A stretch of 64,000 bases of DNA. It comes from Flavobacterium aquidurense (GTDB lineage: Bacteria; Bacteroidota; Bacteroidia; Flavobacteriales; Flavobacteriaceae). Each line of letters opens with the position of its first letter. The first letter of the stretch is position 1. Position numbers and translations under genes: made by a program. Below, in pieces: positions 17,017 to 25,751 of this stretch. The stretch lies in the NCBI RefSeq assembly GCF_001404985.1, contig NZ_JRLF01000014.1, positions 310,001-374,000 on the forward strand, written 5' to 3'. The notes below the pieces were generated by a model. The model did not search any database. It saw only the letters and a program-made list of their open reading frames with translations, and had not been told where the DNA came from.

Positions 17017-17718
17017 ATGAAAGAACAATTTAAAAAATTTCTGAACGAAGAACAAGATCCAAAAGCGATTGAAAAAATCACTTCGAAACTCAATGATTTA
17101 TTGATGAAAAACGAAGAAATTGGTTATATCGCGGTTCAAAAAAAACCGGCAATTACTGTTTTTCCAGATAGCATAATCCTGACCAACAAACGTATTATTA
17201 TCTGCAAACCTAAAAATTTAGGTCTTTCAATGGATTTTACAGATTATACGTGGGATGATATTACAAGCACTTTTGTAAAAGAGAATATTTTGGGTTCTGA
17301 ATTTTCTTTTGGAACTACAACTGACCTGACTATTTCTATAGATTATATTCCGAAAACGCAGGCAAGAAAAATTTATACATATGCTAAAGAACAATTAGAT
17401 TTAATTAAAAATCCTATTGTTGCTGAAACTCCAGTCGTAGAAACTGCACAAGTTATTGAAGAGGAAGAGGATGAAGTTGAAGAAGTTGAAACTGAAGAAG
17501 TAACGAGTTATGCTGAAATATTACCAGCAACAACTCCTTATGAAACTTATGAGCCAATTCAGCCAGCTCAACCTGCAAGCGGAGATCGTAAATTAAGTGA
17601 GTTATCTAAAGAAGAGCTTTTTGATAAATTACAGAACTACAAAAAATTGCTTGATAACGGATTAATAATGCAAGGTGAATATGACGCTTACAAAAAAGAA
17701 ATATTGAGTTACATGTAA
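17017..17718 (+). CDS. Bacterial PH-domain protein with SHOCT-like C-terminus
   Basis: About 233 residues. Residues 35-135 form a bacterial PH-like domain (ITVFPDSIILTNKRIII, then WDDITSTFV and LTISIDYI). An acidic, Pro- and Glu-rich linker follows (EEEEDEVEEVETEEV), then a short C-terminal helical pair LFDKLQNYKKLLDNGLIMQGEYDAYKKEIL, the SHOCT pattern. Such proteins are cytosolic or membrane-associated, with unknown ligand. The ATG at 17017 is preferred over a TTG at 16993. A bidirectional terminator follows at 17766-17804. Confidence 0.78.
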   Translation: MKEQFKKFLNEEQDPKAIEKITSKLNDLLMKNEEIGYIAVQKKPAITVFPDSIILTNKRIIICKPKNLGLSMDFTDYTWDDITSTFVKENILGSEFSFGTTTDLTISIDYIPKTQARKIYTYAKEQLDLIKNPIVAETPVVETAQVIEEEEDEVEEVETEEVTSYAEILPATTPYETYEPIQPAQPASGDRKLSELSKEELFDKLQNYKKLLDNGLIMQGEYDAYKKEILSYM

Positions 17719-17765
17719 GTCTTAAAGTCGAAAGTCATAAAGTCTTAAAAATTTTCGTTGACAAA

Positions 17766-17804
17766 ATAAAAAGCCAGAATAGAATTTTCTATTTCTGGCT
17801 TTAT
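17766..17804. terminator. Bidirectional terminator
   Basis: AAAGCCAGAA pairs with TTCTGGCTTT around an inner TAGAA/TTCTA stem (17770-17802), flanked by A- and T-rich runs. It separates the convergent PH-domain and DUF4407 genes. Confidence 0.8.
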
Positions 17805-17845
17805 CATTTCTATTCTTTTTGACTTTCGACCTTCGGCTTTAAGAC

Positions 17846-18946
17846 TTAAAGAGTTGCTTTCTGCTTTTCTACAAAACTATGTGCTTGTAACTCTAATAAT
17901 TCTGTTGCTTTCTTGCGTTGTAAATCATATAGACTTTTATCTTCGGCAATATCGGCGTATACTTTATCGTGCATTTGAGCACTGGTTTTTACCAATAATT
18001 CGCGTTGATATTTGTTTTGCGTGAGAGTTGCTTTCATTGCCGTTTCGGCTTCTTCCTGTTTAAAATCAAATTCACCTTTTGGAGCCAATAGTTTTGCAAT
18101 AATAGGAGAAGTTTCTATAGCCAGAAATAACAGCATAATAAAAAATGAAGGCAGCCAGGGCAATTTATCTAACGCATTTATACGCGCCATCAATCCGTCA
18201 AAACCTTCAATAATGGGTTGCGTTTGCGATACTTTTTTATCTAAATCGGCTTGTAATTGTTTGCCTGTTTTTTCTTTCTCAGCAATTTTTGCTTCATTAG
18301 TAATTTTTAAAGCCGCCAATTCTTGTAAAGAGGCATCATGTTTCTCCCGTTTCTCTTTATAAACCGGACCTTTTCCCAGTTTTTTAGTTCCGGCAGTTCC
18401 CTCAGCTTCTGTAATATAAGTAGAATAAAGAGCGTTGACTTCTTTTTCTTTCTTTAGAATATCATTTTTTAATGAGGCAATTTCCGCTTTATTTTTATCT
18501 AAATCTGATTTGAAATAATTACCAACTTGCTTTTTATTGGCTAATTCCATTTCGTTTTTCTCTTTCAATAAAACAGTATTGATTTCTTTTTCGAAAATTT
18601 TAATCTCTAAAGGTTTAGAAATAACGATGGCAATAATAACTGCCAATATAATTCGAGGTGTCGCTTGTATAAATTCGTCAAAAAAGCGATCTCTTTTTTT
18701 AATTGTAGAAACGATAAACCGGTCGAGATTAAAGATTAATAAACTCCATACAAACCCAAAAATTAAAGCAGGATAAATAGAGTCAAAAACAGTGAAAAGT
18801 GCATAAGCACTAGCCAAAAAAGCCATTACTGCGGTAAAAAAAACGGTGGCCCCAATACCAACATATTTGGTTTGCTCACCTTCTGAGCAGCCTTCGAGTA
18901 AATCCCGATCTGCCCCGGAACATACGATAAAAAATTGTTTTAACAT
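17846..18946 (-). CDS. DUF4407 family membrane protein
   Basis: 366 residues. Two pairs of hydrophobic helices in the first 130 residues (ATVFFTAVMAFLASAYALF, then YPALIFGFVWSLLIF, with NLDRFIVS after) precede a long charged coiled coil (about 140-250, many KE/EK pairs) and a final helix near residue 260 (FFIMLLFLAIETSPIIAKLL). The segment SGADRDLLEGCSEGEQTKYVG at the N-terminus is the DUF4407 entry motif. Function unknown; the layout suggests an inner-membrane protein with a large coiled-coil domain. It is divergent from the TonB receptor gene across a 235-bp A/T-rich gap with no other gene. Confidence 0.88.
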   Translation of the reverse strand: MLKQFFIVCSGADRDLLEGCSEGEQTKYVGIGATVFFTAVMAFLASAYALFTVFDSIYPALIFGFVWSLLIFNLDRFIVSTIKKRDRFFDEFIQATPRIILAVIIAIVISKPLEIKIFEKEINTVLLKEKNEMELANKKQVGNYFKSDLDKNKAEIASLKNDILKKEKEVNALYSTYITEAEGTAGTKKLGKGPVYKEKREKHDASLQELAALKITNEAKIAEKEKTGKQLQADLDKKVSQTQPIIEGFDGLMARINALDKLPWLPSFFIMLLFLAIETSPIIAKLLAPKGEFDFKQEEAETAMKATLTQNKYQRELLVKTSAQMHDKVYADIAEDKSLYDLQRKKATELLELQAHSFVEKQKATL

Positions 18947-19181
18947 GATTGATGATTTTTGATTGTGATTGATAGGGCAAATTTAGCGCCAAAAATTTAA
19001 TTCTCAGGTAAATAGTTGATTTGTTTTTAGTTGCGGCTATAAAAATTCTTTTTTTATTAAATGTTATTTAAAGATTAATCATTCTAAATATGTAAGGGGA
19101 ATCATAACACTATGTTAATTTTTTCTAACGGCTTTAGTAACATTAAGGTTCTAGTTTCGCAGGAAATCAAATTAAAACACA

Positions 19182-21992
19182 ATGAAAAAAATTTATTTAG
19201 TAATAACATTCATGCTATTAGCCTTTTCAGGTTATGCCCAAAAAGCCATAATCTCAGGAAAAGTATTAGACATAGACGACAAACTTCCTTTACCGGGAGC
19301 GATGATTCAAATAGTAGGTGAAAACAAATACACAGTTTCAGATTACAATGGTCGTTTTGAATTACTTAATATTAATGTTGGGACTTATAAAGTAGAAGTA
19401 AAATATATAGGATATACTGCCATAACTCATGAAATTACTGTTGAGCAAGGCAAAAACAATGTACTTGATTTTAGCCTTAAAACTTCAGGAACAGAGCTGA
19501 ACGAAGTAGTTGTTGGGGATATCTTAAAAGGTCAGGCAAAAGCATTGAATCAACAAAAAAACAGTAAAAATATTGGAAACATCATTTCATCTGATCAAAT
19601 GGGTCGTTTTCCGGATGCCAATGTTGGAGACGCCTTAAAACGAGTTCCGGGTATTACGATGCAAAACGATCAGGGTGAAGCGCGTAACATTATTATTAGA
19701 GGCTTAGCTCCATCTTTAAACTCTGTAACTTTAAACGGAGACAGAATTCCGTCTGCCGAAGGAGATAACAGAAATGTACAAATGGATTTGATTCCATCTG
19801 ATATGATTTCTACTATCGAAGTCAATAAAACCTTAACTTCAGACATGGATGCAGATGCGATTGGAGGTTCTGTAAATTTAGTTACAAGAGCGACTCCAAA
19901 TGGCGAAAGAATCTCTGCAACTCTTGCTGGTGGTTATATGCCAATTCGTGAACACGGAACTTATACAGCTGGTTTAGTTTACGGAAATCGCTTTCTGGAC
20001 AATAAACTTGGTGCTGTTTTCAGCGGATCTTATAATAATGTAGATTATGGATCTGATAACATCGAAAACGAATGGGTAAAAGATGATTTTGGGAATGAAT
20101 ATCTTCAAGCTTCAGAAATTAGAAAATATGATGTACAACGTATTCGCCGCAGCGGATCTGTAGCTTTAGATTATAAATTTGACGAAAATAACACCATTTT
20201 CGCCAATGCTATTTACAACTGGAGAGATGATAGAGAAAACCGTTTCAGAACTACTTATGATGATATCGAACCTATTTATAATGGCGAACAAATTACAGGT
20301 TTTGAAGGTCGTGTAAAACGTCAGACAAAAGGCGGAGTCGATAATAATCGTAACAAAAACAGACGACTAGAAGATCAGCGTGTTCAGAATTATTCGATTC
20401 GAGGAGAACATTTGATCAACTCTAAACTAGATTTAGACTGGTCAGCCAATTATGCTAAAGCCAGAGAATATCGTCCGCAGGAACGTTATATCGAATACCG
20501 TCAGAAAGGTTTGGAAATGACTGAAGATTTATCTGATATCAGATTTCCTTTGATGACAACAGTTGGAGAAGCAACAGATGAATTCAAATTTCAAACGGTT
20601 ACTGAAAATACAGATGAAACCAGCGAAAGTGAATTTGGAGCAAAAGTTAATATCCGTTTCCCTTTTACCATCATTCCATCTGAAAAAGGAAGATTAAGAA
20701 CAGGACTTAGACTTCGATTAAAAGAAAAAGAAAGAAATAATAACTTCTATTCGTACGAACCAATCAACGATGGAATGGAATTATTATCTGAAGTTCCAAA
20801 CAGTTATTACGACGGAAAAAACTTTAATCCGGGAAGCAAATATGTTCCGGGAAGTTTTGCTTCGGCAGACTTTTTAGGAAGTCTAGATTTAAATAATGCG
20901 GCATTATTTGATAAATCATCCGATCCGGCAGAATTTTTAGCCGTAAATTATAATGCTAAAGAAAGAATTTCTGCTGCTTACATAAGATGGGACCAGGATT
21001 TTAACGACAAACTTTCTATGGTTTTAGGTTTTCGTGTAGAGAATACTCATATTGATTATACAGGAAATCGCGTTTTAGATGAAGAAGAATTAGAAAGTGA
21101 GATCAATACAACAAACTCATACACTAATTTGTTGCCAAGTATTTCGTTTCAATATAATGCCACTAAAGATTTAGTTTTAAGAGCTGCAGTTACAACAGCT
21201 TTAGCGCGACCTAACTATTATGCATTAGCTCCTTACGTAAACAATATTGCTGCCGAGAAAGAAATTACAGCCGGAAATCCGGATCTTGACGCAACATACT
21301 CTTACAACTATGATTTTATGGCTGAGAATTATTTCAAATCTGTAGGTTTAATTTCAGGAGGTGTTTTTTACAAAAGATTAGATAATTTTATTTACAATTA
21401 TAGCGACAATCAATATACAGATGCAAAATTTGCTGCCGATTTCCCAAATCAGGCAAACCCTATTCCTGCTGGAGAAAACTGGTCATTTTTGCAATCAAGA
21501 AACGGAGATACGGTTGACGTTTATGGTTTTGAAGTTGCATTTCAACGTCAGTTAGATTTTCTTCCTGGTAAATTCCTAAAAGGTTTTGGTATCTATTTGA
21601 ATTATACCTACACAAAATCTAAAGCAAAAGGAATTGCTGATGAAGACGGAAACGAAAGAAACAACATCAGTCTTCCAGGTACAACGCCACATATGTTTAA
21701 CGGATCTTTGTCTTGGGAAAACAAACGTTTTTCGGCAAGGGTTTCGACGAATTTCACTTCAGATTATTTAGATGAATTGGGTTCTGAATCTTACAAAGAC
21801 AGTTACTACGACAAGCAGTTTTTCTTAGATGCCAATGCTTCTTACAAGATTACACCAAAACTTCGCCTTTTTGCCGAAGCTAACAACTTAACTAACCAGC
21901 CTTTACGCTACTACCAAGGAGTTGAGGCGCATACCAAACAAGCAGAGTACTATCAGGCCAGATACAATTTTGGTTTGAAACTTGACTTGTAA
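19182..21992 (+). CDS. TonB-dependent outer-membrane receptor
   Basis: 936 residues. Signal peptide 1-19 (ending near SGYAQ), a carboxypeptidase-regulatory domain about 24-105 (ISGKVLDIDDKLPLPGAMI and TVSDYNGRFEL), a plug domain about 125-245 (GRFPDANVGDALKRVPGI, NIIIRGLAPSLNSVTLNG, DMDADAIGGSVNLVTR), then a beta barrel with alternating aromatic strands to the C-terminal LGLKLDL. It imports a ligand across the outer membrane using TonB energy. No SusD gene follows; instead the phytase lipoprotein starts 62 bp downstream, which points to uptake of phytate or its breakdown products. Ligand inferred from context. A TAGTTTCG word at 19153 may be its weak -7 box. Confidence 0.94.
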   Translation: MKKIYLVITFMLLAFSGYAQKAIISGKVLDIDDKLPLPGAMIQIVGENKYTVSDYNGRFELLNINVGTYKVEVKYIGYTAITHEITVEQGKNNVLDFSLKTSGTELNEVVVGDILKGQAKALNQQKNSKNIGNIISSDQMGRFPDANVGDALKRVPGITMQNDQGEARNIIIRGLAPSLNSVTLNGDRIPSAEGDNRNVQMDLIPSDMISTIEVNKTLTSDMDADAIGGSVNLVTRATPNGERISATLAGGYMPIREHGTYTAGLVYGNRFLDNKLGAVFSGSYNNVDYGSDNIENEWVKDDFGNEYLQASEIRKYDVQRIRRSGSVALDYKFDENNTIFANAIYNWRDDRENRFRTTYDDIEPIYNGEQITGFEGRVKRQTKGGVDNNRNKNRRLEDQRVQNYSIRGEHLINSKLDLDWSANYAKAREYRPQERYIEYRQKGLEMTEDLSDIRFPLMTTVGEATDEFKFQTVTENTDETSESEFGAKVNIRFPFTIIPSEKGRLRTGLRLRLKEKERNNNFYSYEPINDGMELLSEVPNSYYDGKNFNPGSKYVPGSFASADFLGSLDLNNAALFDKSSDPAEFLAVNYNAKERISAAYIRWDQDFNDKLSMVLGFRVENTHIDYTGNRVLDEEELESEINTTNSYTNLLPSISFQYNATKDLVLRAAVTTALARPNYYALAPYVNNIAAEKEITAGNPDLDATYSYNYDFMAENYFKSVGLISGGVFYKRLDNFIYNYSDNQYTDAKFAADFPNQANPIPAGENWSFLQSRNGDTVDVYGFEVAFQRQLDFLPGKFLKGFGIYLNYTYTKSKAKGIADEDGNERNNISLPGTTPHMFNGSLSWENKRFSARVSTNFTSDYLDELGSESYKDSYYDKQFFLDANASYKITPKLRLFAEANNLTNQPLRYYQGVEAHTKQAEYYQARYNFGLKLDL

Positions 21993-22054
21993 TAATCAAT
22001 TTATAAAATGCTTAAATTAGACAGAACTTAGCGGTTCTGTCTAGTTTATTTAAA

Positions 22055-23122
22055 ATGAAATCCATAATGAAAAACAAAACCATAATAGCTTTTTTACTCT
22101 TAAGCACCTTGTTTACAGCTTGTAAAGATGACAAACTTGCTCCTATTGCTGCAAATGCAGTAAAACCAACTGTTGTAACTCAAGCTTTGCCTCACGATAC
22201 AGATGATCCTTCGATCTGGATTCACCCAACAGATGCTTCTAAAAGTATTATAGTAGGAACTGATAAAGATACTGACGGTGCTTTGTATGCATTTGACTTG
22301 AAGGGAAAAATAGTTGCAAAATCAGAAGTATTAAAACGTCCAAATAATGTTGATATCGCTTATGGTTTGGTAATCCACGGAAAAAAAGTTGATGTTGCCG
22401 TAACTACCGAACGTGAATCGAACAAAATAAGAGTTTTTAGTTTACCAGATTTAAAAGCAATTGACAACGGCGGAATCGCTGTATTTGAAGGTGAAGAATT
22501 ACGCGACCCAATGGGAATTGCATTGTACACCAGAAAAAGCGATGGTAAAATCTTTGCCATTGTAGGTAGAAAATCAGGACCATCAGGCAGCTATTTATGG
22601 CAATATGAACTTTCCGGAAACGGGAAATTCGCTACAGCTAAAGTCGTTAGAAAGTTTGGTGCTTACAGCGGAAAAAAAGAAATCGAAGCTATTGCAGTTG
22701 ATAACGAATTAGGAACTGTTTTATATTGTGATGAACAATTCGGGATTAGAAAATACAAAGCCGATCCTGCTTTAAACGATAATAAAGAAATTGCTCTTTT
22801 TGGAAAAACAGGCTTTAAAGCCGATAACGAAGGGATTGCCATTTACAAAAAAACAGATTCTACCGGATATATTTTAGTATCAAACCAGCAAGCAAATACT
22901 TTTATGGTTTATCCGAGAGAAGGCACAAAAGGAAATCCAAACGATTATCCTTTGTTAGCCGAAATACCAACTTCAACTATTGAATGCGACGGTGCTGATG
23001 TTACCAGTATTAATTTAGGAGGAAATTTCAAAAACGGACTTTTCGTAGCCATGAGCAACGGAATGACGTTTCATTATTATGCCTGGGATTTGATCCAGAA
23101 ACGTATCGACGATAAGAAATAA
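22055..23122 (+). CDS. Beta-propeller phytase, lipoprotein
   Basis: 355 residues. A lipoprotein signal ends at Cys23 (LFTAC), so the enzyme is probably anchored at the outer membrane or cell surface. The propeller carries the phytase signatures DDPSIWIHP (about 51-59), GTDKDTDGAL, KRPNNVDIAYGL, CDEQFGIRKY and ADNEGIAIYK, whose acidic residues bind the Ca2+ ions that hold phytate. Beta-propeller phytases release phosphate from myo-inositol hexakisphosphate. It follows a TonB-dependent receptor on the same strand by 62 bp, a pairing seen in other Bacteroidota and Proteobacteria. An internal start at 22067 (MKNKTIIAF) is possible. Confidence 0.92.
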   Translation: MKSIMKNKTIIAFLLLSTLFTACKDDKLAPIAANAVKPTVVTQALPHDTDDPSIWIHPTDASKSIIVGTDKDTDGALYAFDLKGKIVAKSEVLKRPNNVDIAYGLVIHGKKVDVAVTTERESNKIRVFSLPDLKAIDNGGIAVFEGEELRDPMGIALYTRKSDGKIFAIVGRKSGPSGSYLWQYELSGNGKFATAKVVRKFGAYSGKKEIEAIAVDNELGTVLYCDEQFGIRKYKADPALNDNKEIALFGKTGFKADNEGIAIYKKTDSTGYILVSNQQANTFMVYPREGTKGNPNDYPLLAEIPTSTIECDGADVTSINLGGNFKNGLFVAMSNGMTFHYYAWDLIQKRIDDKK

Positions 23123-23124
23123 GT

Positions 23125-23212
23125 TTTCAGTGGCAGTCGCAGTTTTCAGTTTCTTAACTGTGACTGAAAACTGTGACTGAAGACTGAGACTGAGACTGAG
23201 ACTGAGTACTAA
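23125..23212. repeat. ACTGAGACTGAG quasi-tandem repeat
   Basis: Imperfect repetition of CAGTTTTCAGT and then GACTGAGACTGAGACTGAG with a 6-bp core period at the end. Same family as at 13728-13798, placed between the phytase stop and its terminator. Confidence 0.6.
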
Positions 23213-23214
23213 AC

Positions 23215-23247
23215 AAAAAAGCTGTTCATCACTGAACAGCTTTTTTT
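23215..23247. terminator. Bidirectional terminator between phytase and pckA
   Basis: AAAAAAGCTGTTCA, loop TCAC, TGAACAGCTTTTTTT: a perfect 8-bp GC-containing stem with A- and T-runs on both sides, serving both convergent genes. Confidence 0.88.
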
Positions 23248-23268
23248 AGTTTGAATTAGTAATCTTCC

Positions 23269-24873
23269 TTATTCTGTAATCGGTGCTCCGGCTAAAATTT
23301 CAACGTTTGCAAACTCTTCAAATTTGGCGAAATTAGCTTTAAATTTCTGAGCCAATTCAATTGCTTTTTTATCGTATAACTCAGGATCTTCCCAAGTATT
23401 TCTAGGATTTAAAATTTCACTTGGAACATTTGGACAAGATTGTGGTTTTGCGATTCCAAATACTGCATGATTTTTATATTCTACATTATCCAGCTCTCCG
23501 TTTAATGCAGCGGTAATCATGGCACGGGTATATTTTAGTTTCATACGCGTTCCTGTTCCGTATTCTCCACCTGTCCAACCTGTGTTTATCAACCAAACTT
23601 TTACATCAGCATCTTTCATTTTTTTCGTTAACATTTCAGCATAACGTGTTGGATGTAATGGCATAAATGGTGCTCCAAAACAAGCTGAGAAATTAGGTTG
23701 CGGTTCTGTAACTCCTGCCTCAGTTCCTGCAACTTTTGCCGTATATCCTGAGATAAAATGGTAAGCAGCCTGACCTGGAGTCAATTTTGAGATTGGAGGC
23801 AAAATTCCGAAAGAATCTGCCGTTAAGAAAAATATATTTTTAGGATTATGTCCAATAGAACCTGGCTGAATATTATCAATATGTGTTATTGGGTAACTTA
23901 CACGTGTATTTTGCGTGATAGAAACATCATCATAATCAACCTCATTAGTTCCTTCTTTGAAAACCACATTTTCCAGAAGCGCTCCTTTTTTGATTGCTCT
24001 AAAAATGTCCGGTTCATTTTCTTCTGTCAGATTAATTACTTTTGCGTAACAACCACCTTCAAAGTTAAAAACCGTATTCTCTGCCGTCCATCCGTGTTCA
24101 TCGTCACCAATTAACTTACGTGCAGGATCTGCTGATAATGTAGTTTTTCCGGTTCCTGATAATCCAAAGAAAATAGCAGTATCACCGCCTTCCCCAACAT
24201 TAGCACTGCAATGCATTGGTAAAGTATTTTCGAAAACTGGTAAAATGAAGTTTAAAGCAGAGAAAATTCCTTTTTTCATTTCTCCTGTATAACCTGTTCC
24301 GCCAATAAGTGCTATTTTTTTAGTAAAATCCAATATAGCAAAATTAGATTGGCGTGTTCCGTCTACAGCAGGATCTGCCATAAAACTTGGAGCACAAATT
24401 ACGGTCCATTCCGGTGTAAAGTTAGCTAACTCTGACTCTTCTGGTCGCAAGAACATATTATAACAGAACAAATTAGACCAGGCAGTTTCTGTAACTACAC
24501 GAACATTTAATCTGTAATTTGCATCAGAACAAACATAAGAATCACGTACAAAAACTTCTTTATTTGATAAAAACTGAGTGACCTTATTATATAGTTTCTC
24601 AAAAGCAGCCGGTTCAAAGGGAATATTTACTTTTCCCCACCAAACCTGATCTTCAGTAATAGTATCTTTTACAATATAACGATCCTGAGGGGAACGTCCT
24701 GTAAATTCACCTGTATTAATTGCCAATGCGCCTGTAGAGTTCTCAACACCTTGGCCTGATTGCAAAGTGATCGCATGCAATTCATCAGCAGATAATTGGT
24801 AGCGAACTTTTGCATTTTCAATTCCTAGTTCATTTAGCGAAATCGATTGCGTGAAAACGGTGTGACTGTCCAT
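23269..24873 (-). CDS. pckA: Phosphoenolpyruvate carboxykinase (ATP)
   Basis: 534 residues, normal for the ATP-dependent class. It converts oxaloacetate and ATP to phosphoenolpyruvate, CO2 and ADP, the entry step of gluconeogenesis. The kinase-1a P-loop is FFGLSGTGKTTLSADP near residue 245, the metal-binding/kinase-2 region GDDEHGW follows about 25 residues later, and the PEPCK signature FEGGCYAK is intact. N-terminal SGQGVENSTGALAINTGEFTG and RSPQDRYIV form the substrate side. The gene is monocistronic, with a bidirectional terminator at its end and a TAATTTTG box (24908-24915 on the minus strand) upstream. Confidence 0.96.
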   Translation of the reverse strand: MDSHTVFTQSISLNELGIENAKVRYQLSADELHAITLQSGQGVENSTGALAINTGEFTGRSPQDRYIVKDTITEDQVWWGKVNIPFEPAAFEKLYNKVTQFLSNKEVFVRDSYVCSDANYRLNVRVVTETAWSNLFCYNMFLRPEESELANFTPEWTVICAPSFMADPAVDGTRQSNFAILDFTKKIALIGGTGYTGEMKKGIFSALNFILPVFENTLPMHCSANVGEGGDTAIFFGLSGTGKTTLSADPARKLIGDDEHGWTAENTVFNFEGGCYAKVINLTEENEPDIFRAIKKGALLENVVFKEGTNEVDYDDVSITQNTRVSYPITHIDNIQPGSIGHNPKNIFFLTADSFGILPPISKLTPGQAAYHFISGYTAKVAGTEAGVTEPQPNFSACFGAPFMPLHPTRYAEMLTKKMKDADVKVWLINTGWTGGEYGTGTRMKLKYTRAMITAALNGELDNVEYKNHAVFGIAKPQSCPNVPSEILNPRNTWEDPELYDKKAIELAQKFKANFAKFEEFANVEILAGAPITE

Positions 24874-24907
24874 AAATTTTTAGTTGTGTGTGATATTTAA
24901 TAAGAAG

Positions 24908-24915
24908 CAAAATTA
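24908..24915 (-). promoter_or_regulatory. Probable -7 box of the pckA promoter
   Basis: On the minus strand this reads TAATTTTG, a TAnnTTTG match 34 bp before the pckA ATG. The remaining gap to 25172 is very A/T-rich with no recognisable gene. Confidence 0.5.
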
Positions 24916-25172
24916 CAGATTTATTATTAATCCATTAAAAAAACTAAATTCTACTTTTATTTATATTAATAAAGTAAAATTTGATCTTAAAAATCAATAA
25001 AATAAAAAAATAACCGCTTCCAATTTGTTTTCTTATAATCTTATAAATGAATTTGTTATATTTTTCACCTATTAAAGTAAAAAACAAGATAAATTCACAT
25101 AAATAAGATTATATGTTATTTATGAGACAAAATTAAAGATTAATTTTTAGATAGAATTTTTTATTCGGGATT

Positions 25173-25559
25173 TTATGATTTTCTCCTCAAAATCGTAACA
25201 AATAATGCTGCCCAAGCAATAATTAATAAAAAACCACCCAAAGGTGTTGCGAATACGATAATTTTAAAATCGAAAAGTGTAAGACTTTTTGTCGCTAATA
25301 AATAGATAGAACCGCTAAAAAGAAGAACACCGGCAACAACTAAATTATAGATCGTTTTTACGGTCTTTTCAGCAATGTCTTTTCTGGTAGAAAGAAAAAG
25401 CAAAAACAAGGCATGATACATTTGATAACGAACACCAACTTCAAAAGTATTTAATTCTTCTACAGATAAATATTTTTTAAGTAAATGTGCGCCAAAAGCG
25501 CCTAAAATGATTGCTATCATACCCATCAAAGCTCCTGCTAAAACAATTTTTCTTTTCAT
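25173..25559 (-). CDS. DUF423 family membrane protein
   Basis: 128 residues with four hydrophobic helices. The N-terminal LAGALMGMIAIILGAFGAHLLKKYL contains the GAFGAH signature of DUF423; the second half has a YQMYHALFLLFLS segment and a GxLLFSGSIYLL helix, both family-typical. Function is unknown; members are small inner-membrane proteins found across bacteria. A TATTTTTG box lies on the minus strand at 25585-25592, 26 bp before the start. Confidence 0.9.
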   Translation of the reverse strand: MKRKIVLAGALMGMIAIILGAFGAHLLKKYLSVEELNTFEVGVRYQMYHALFLLFLSTRKDIAEKTVKTIYNLVVAGVLLFSGSIYLLATKSLTLFDFKIIVFATPLGGFLLIIAWAALFVTILRRKS

Positions 25560-25584
25560 ATTTTCTATACTTTTTATTCTTCAG

Positions 25585-25592
25585 CAAAAATA
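25585..25592 (-). promoter_or_regulatory. Probable -7 box for the DUF423 gene
   Basis: Reads TATTTTTG on the minus strand, matching TAnnTTTG, 25 bp before the start codon. Confidence 0.4.
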
Positions 25593-25703
25593 CTTCAATA
25601 CATTTTAAAAAGCATTTTAGTTTTAAAAAATCTTTTCCGGAAAAAGAAATCTGTTGTGATTTGGCTTCAAAATAAAAAATAACGCATTTTTACAAAATTA
25701 AAA

Positions 25704-25734
25704 TTGTTACATATTTAACAATTTAATATATTTG
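25704..25734 (+). promoter_or_regulatory. Promoter of the saccharopine dehydrogenase-like gene
   Basis: TTG at 25704-25706 and TATATTTG at 25727-25734 are separated by 20 bp, close to the Bacteroidota -33/-7 arrangement. The start codon is 17 bp downstream. Confidence 0.5.
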
Positions 25735-25751
25735 TGTTATATATGTAAAAT

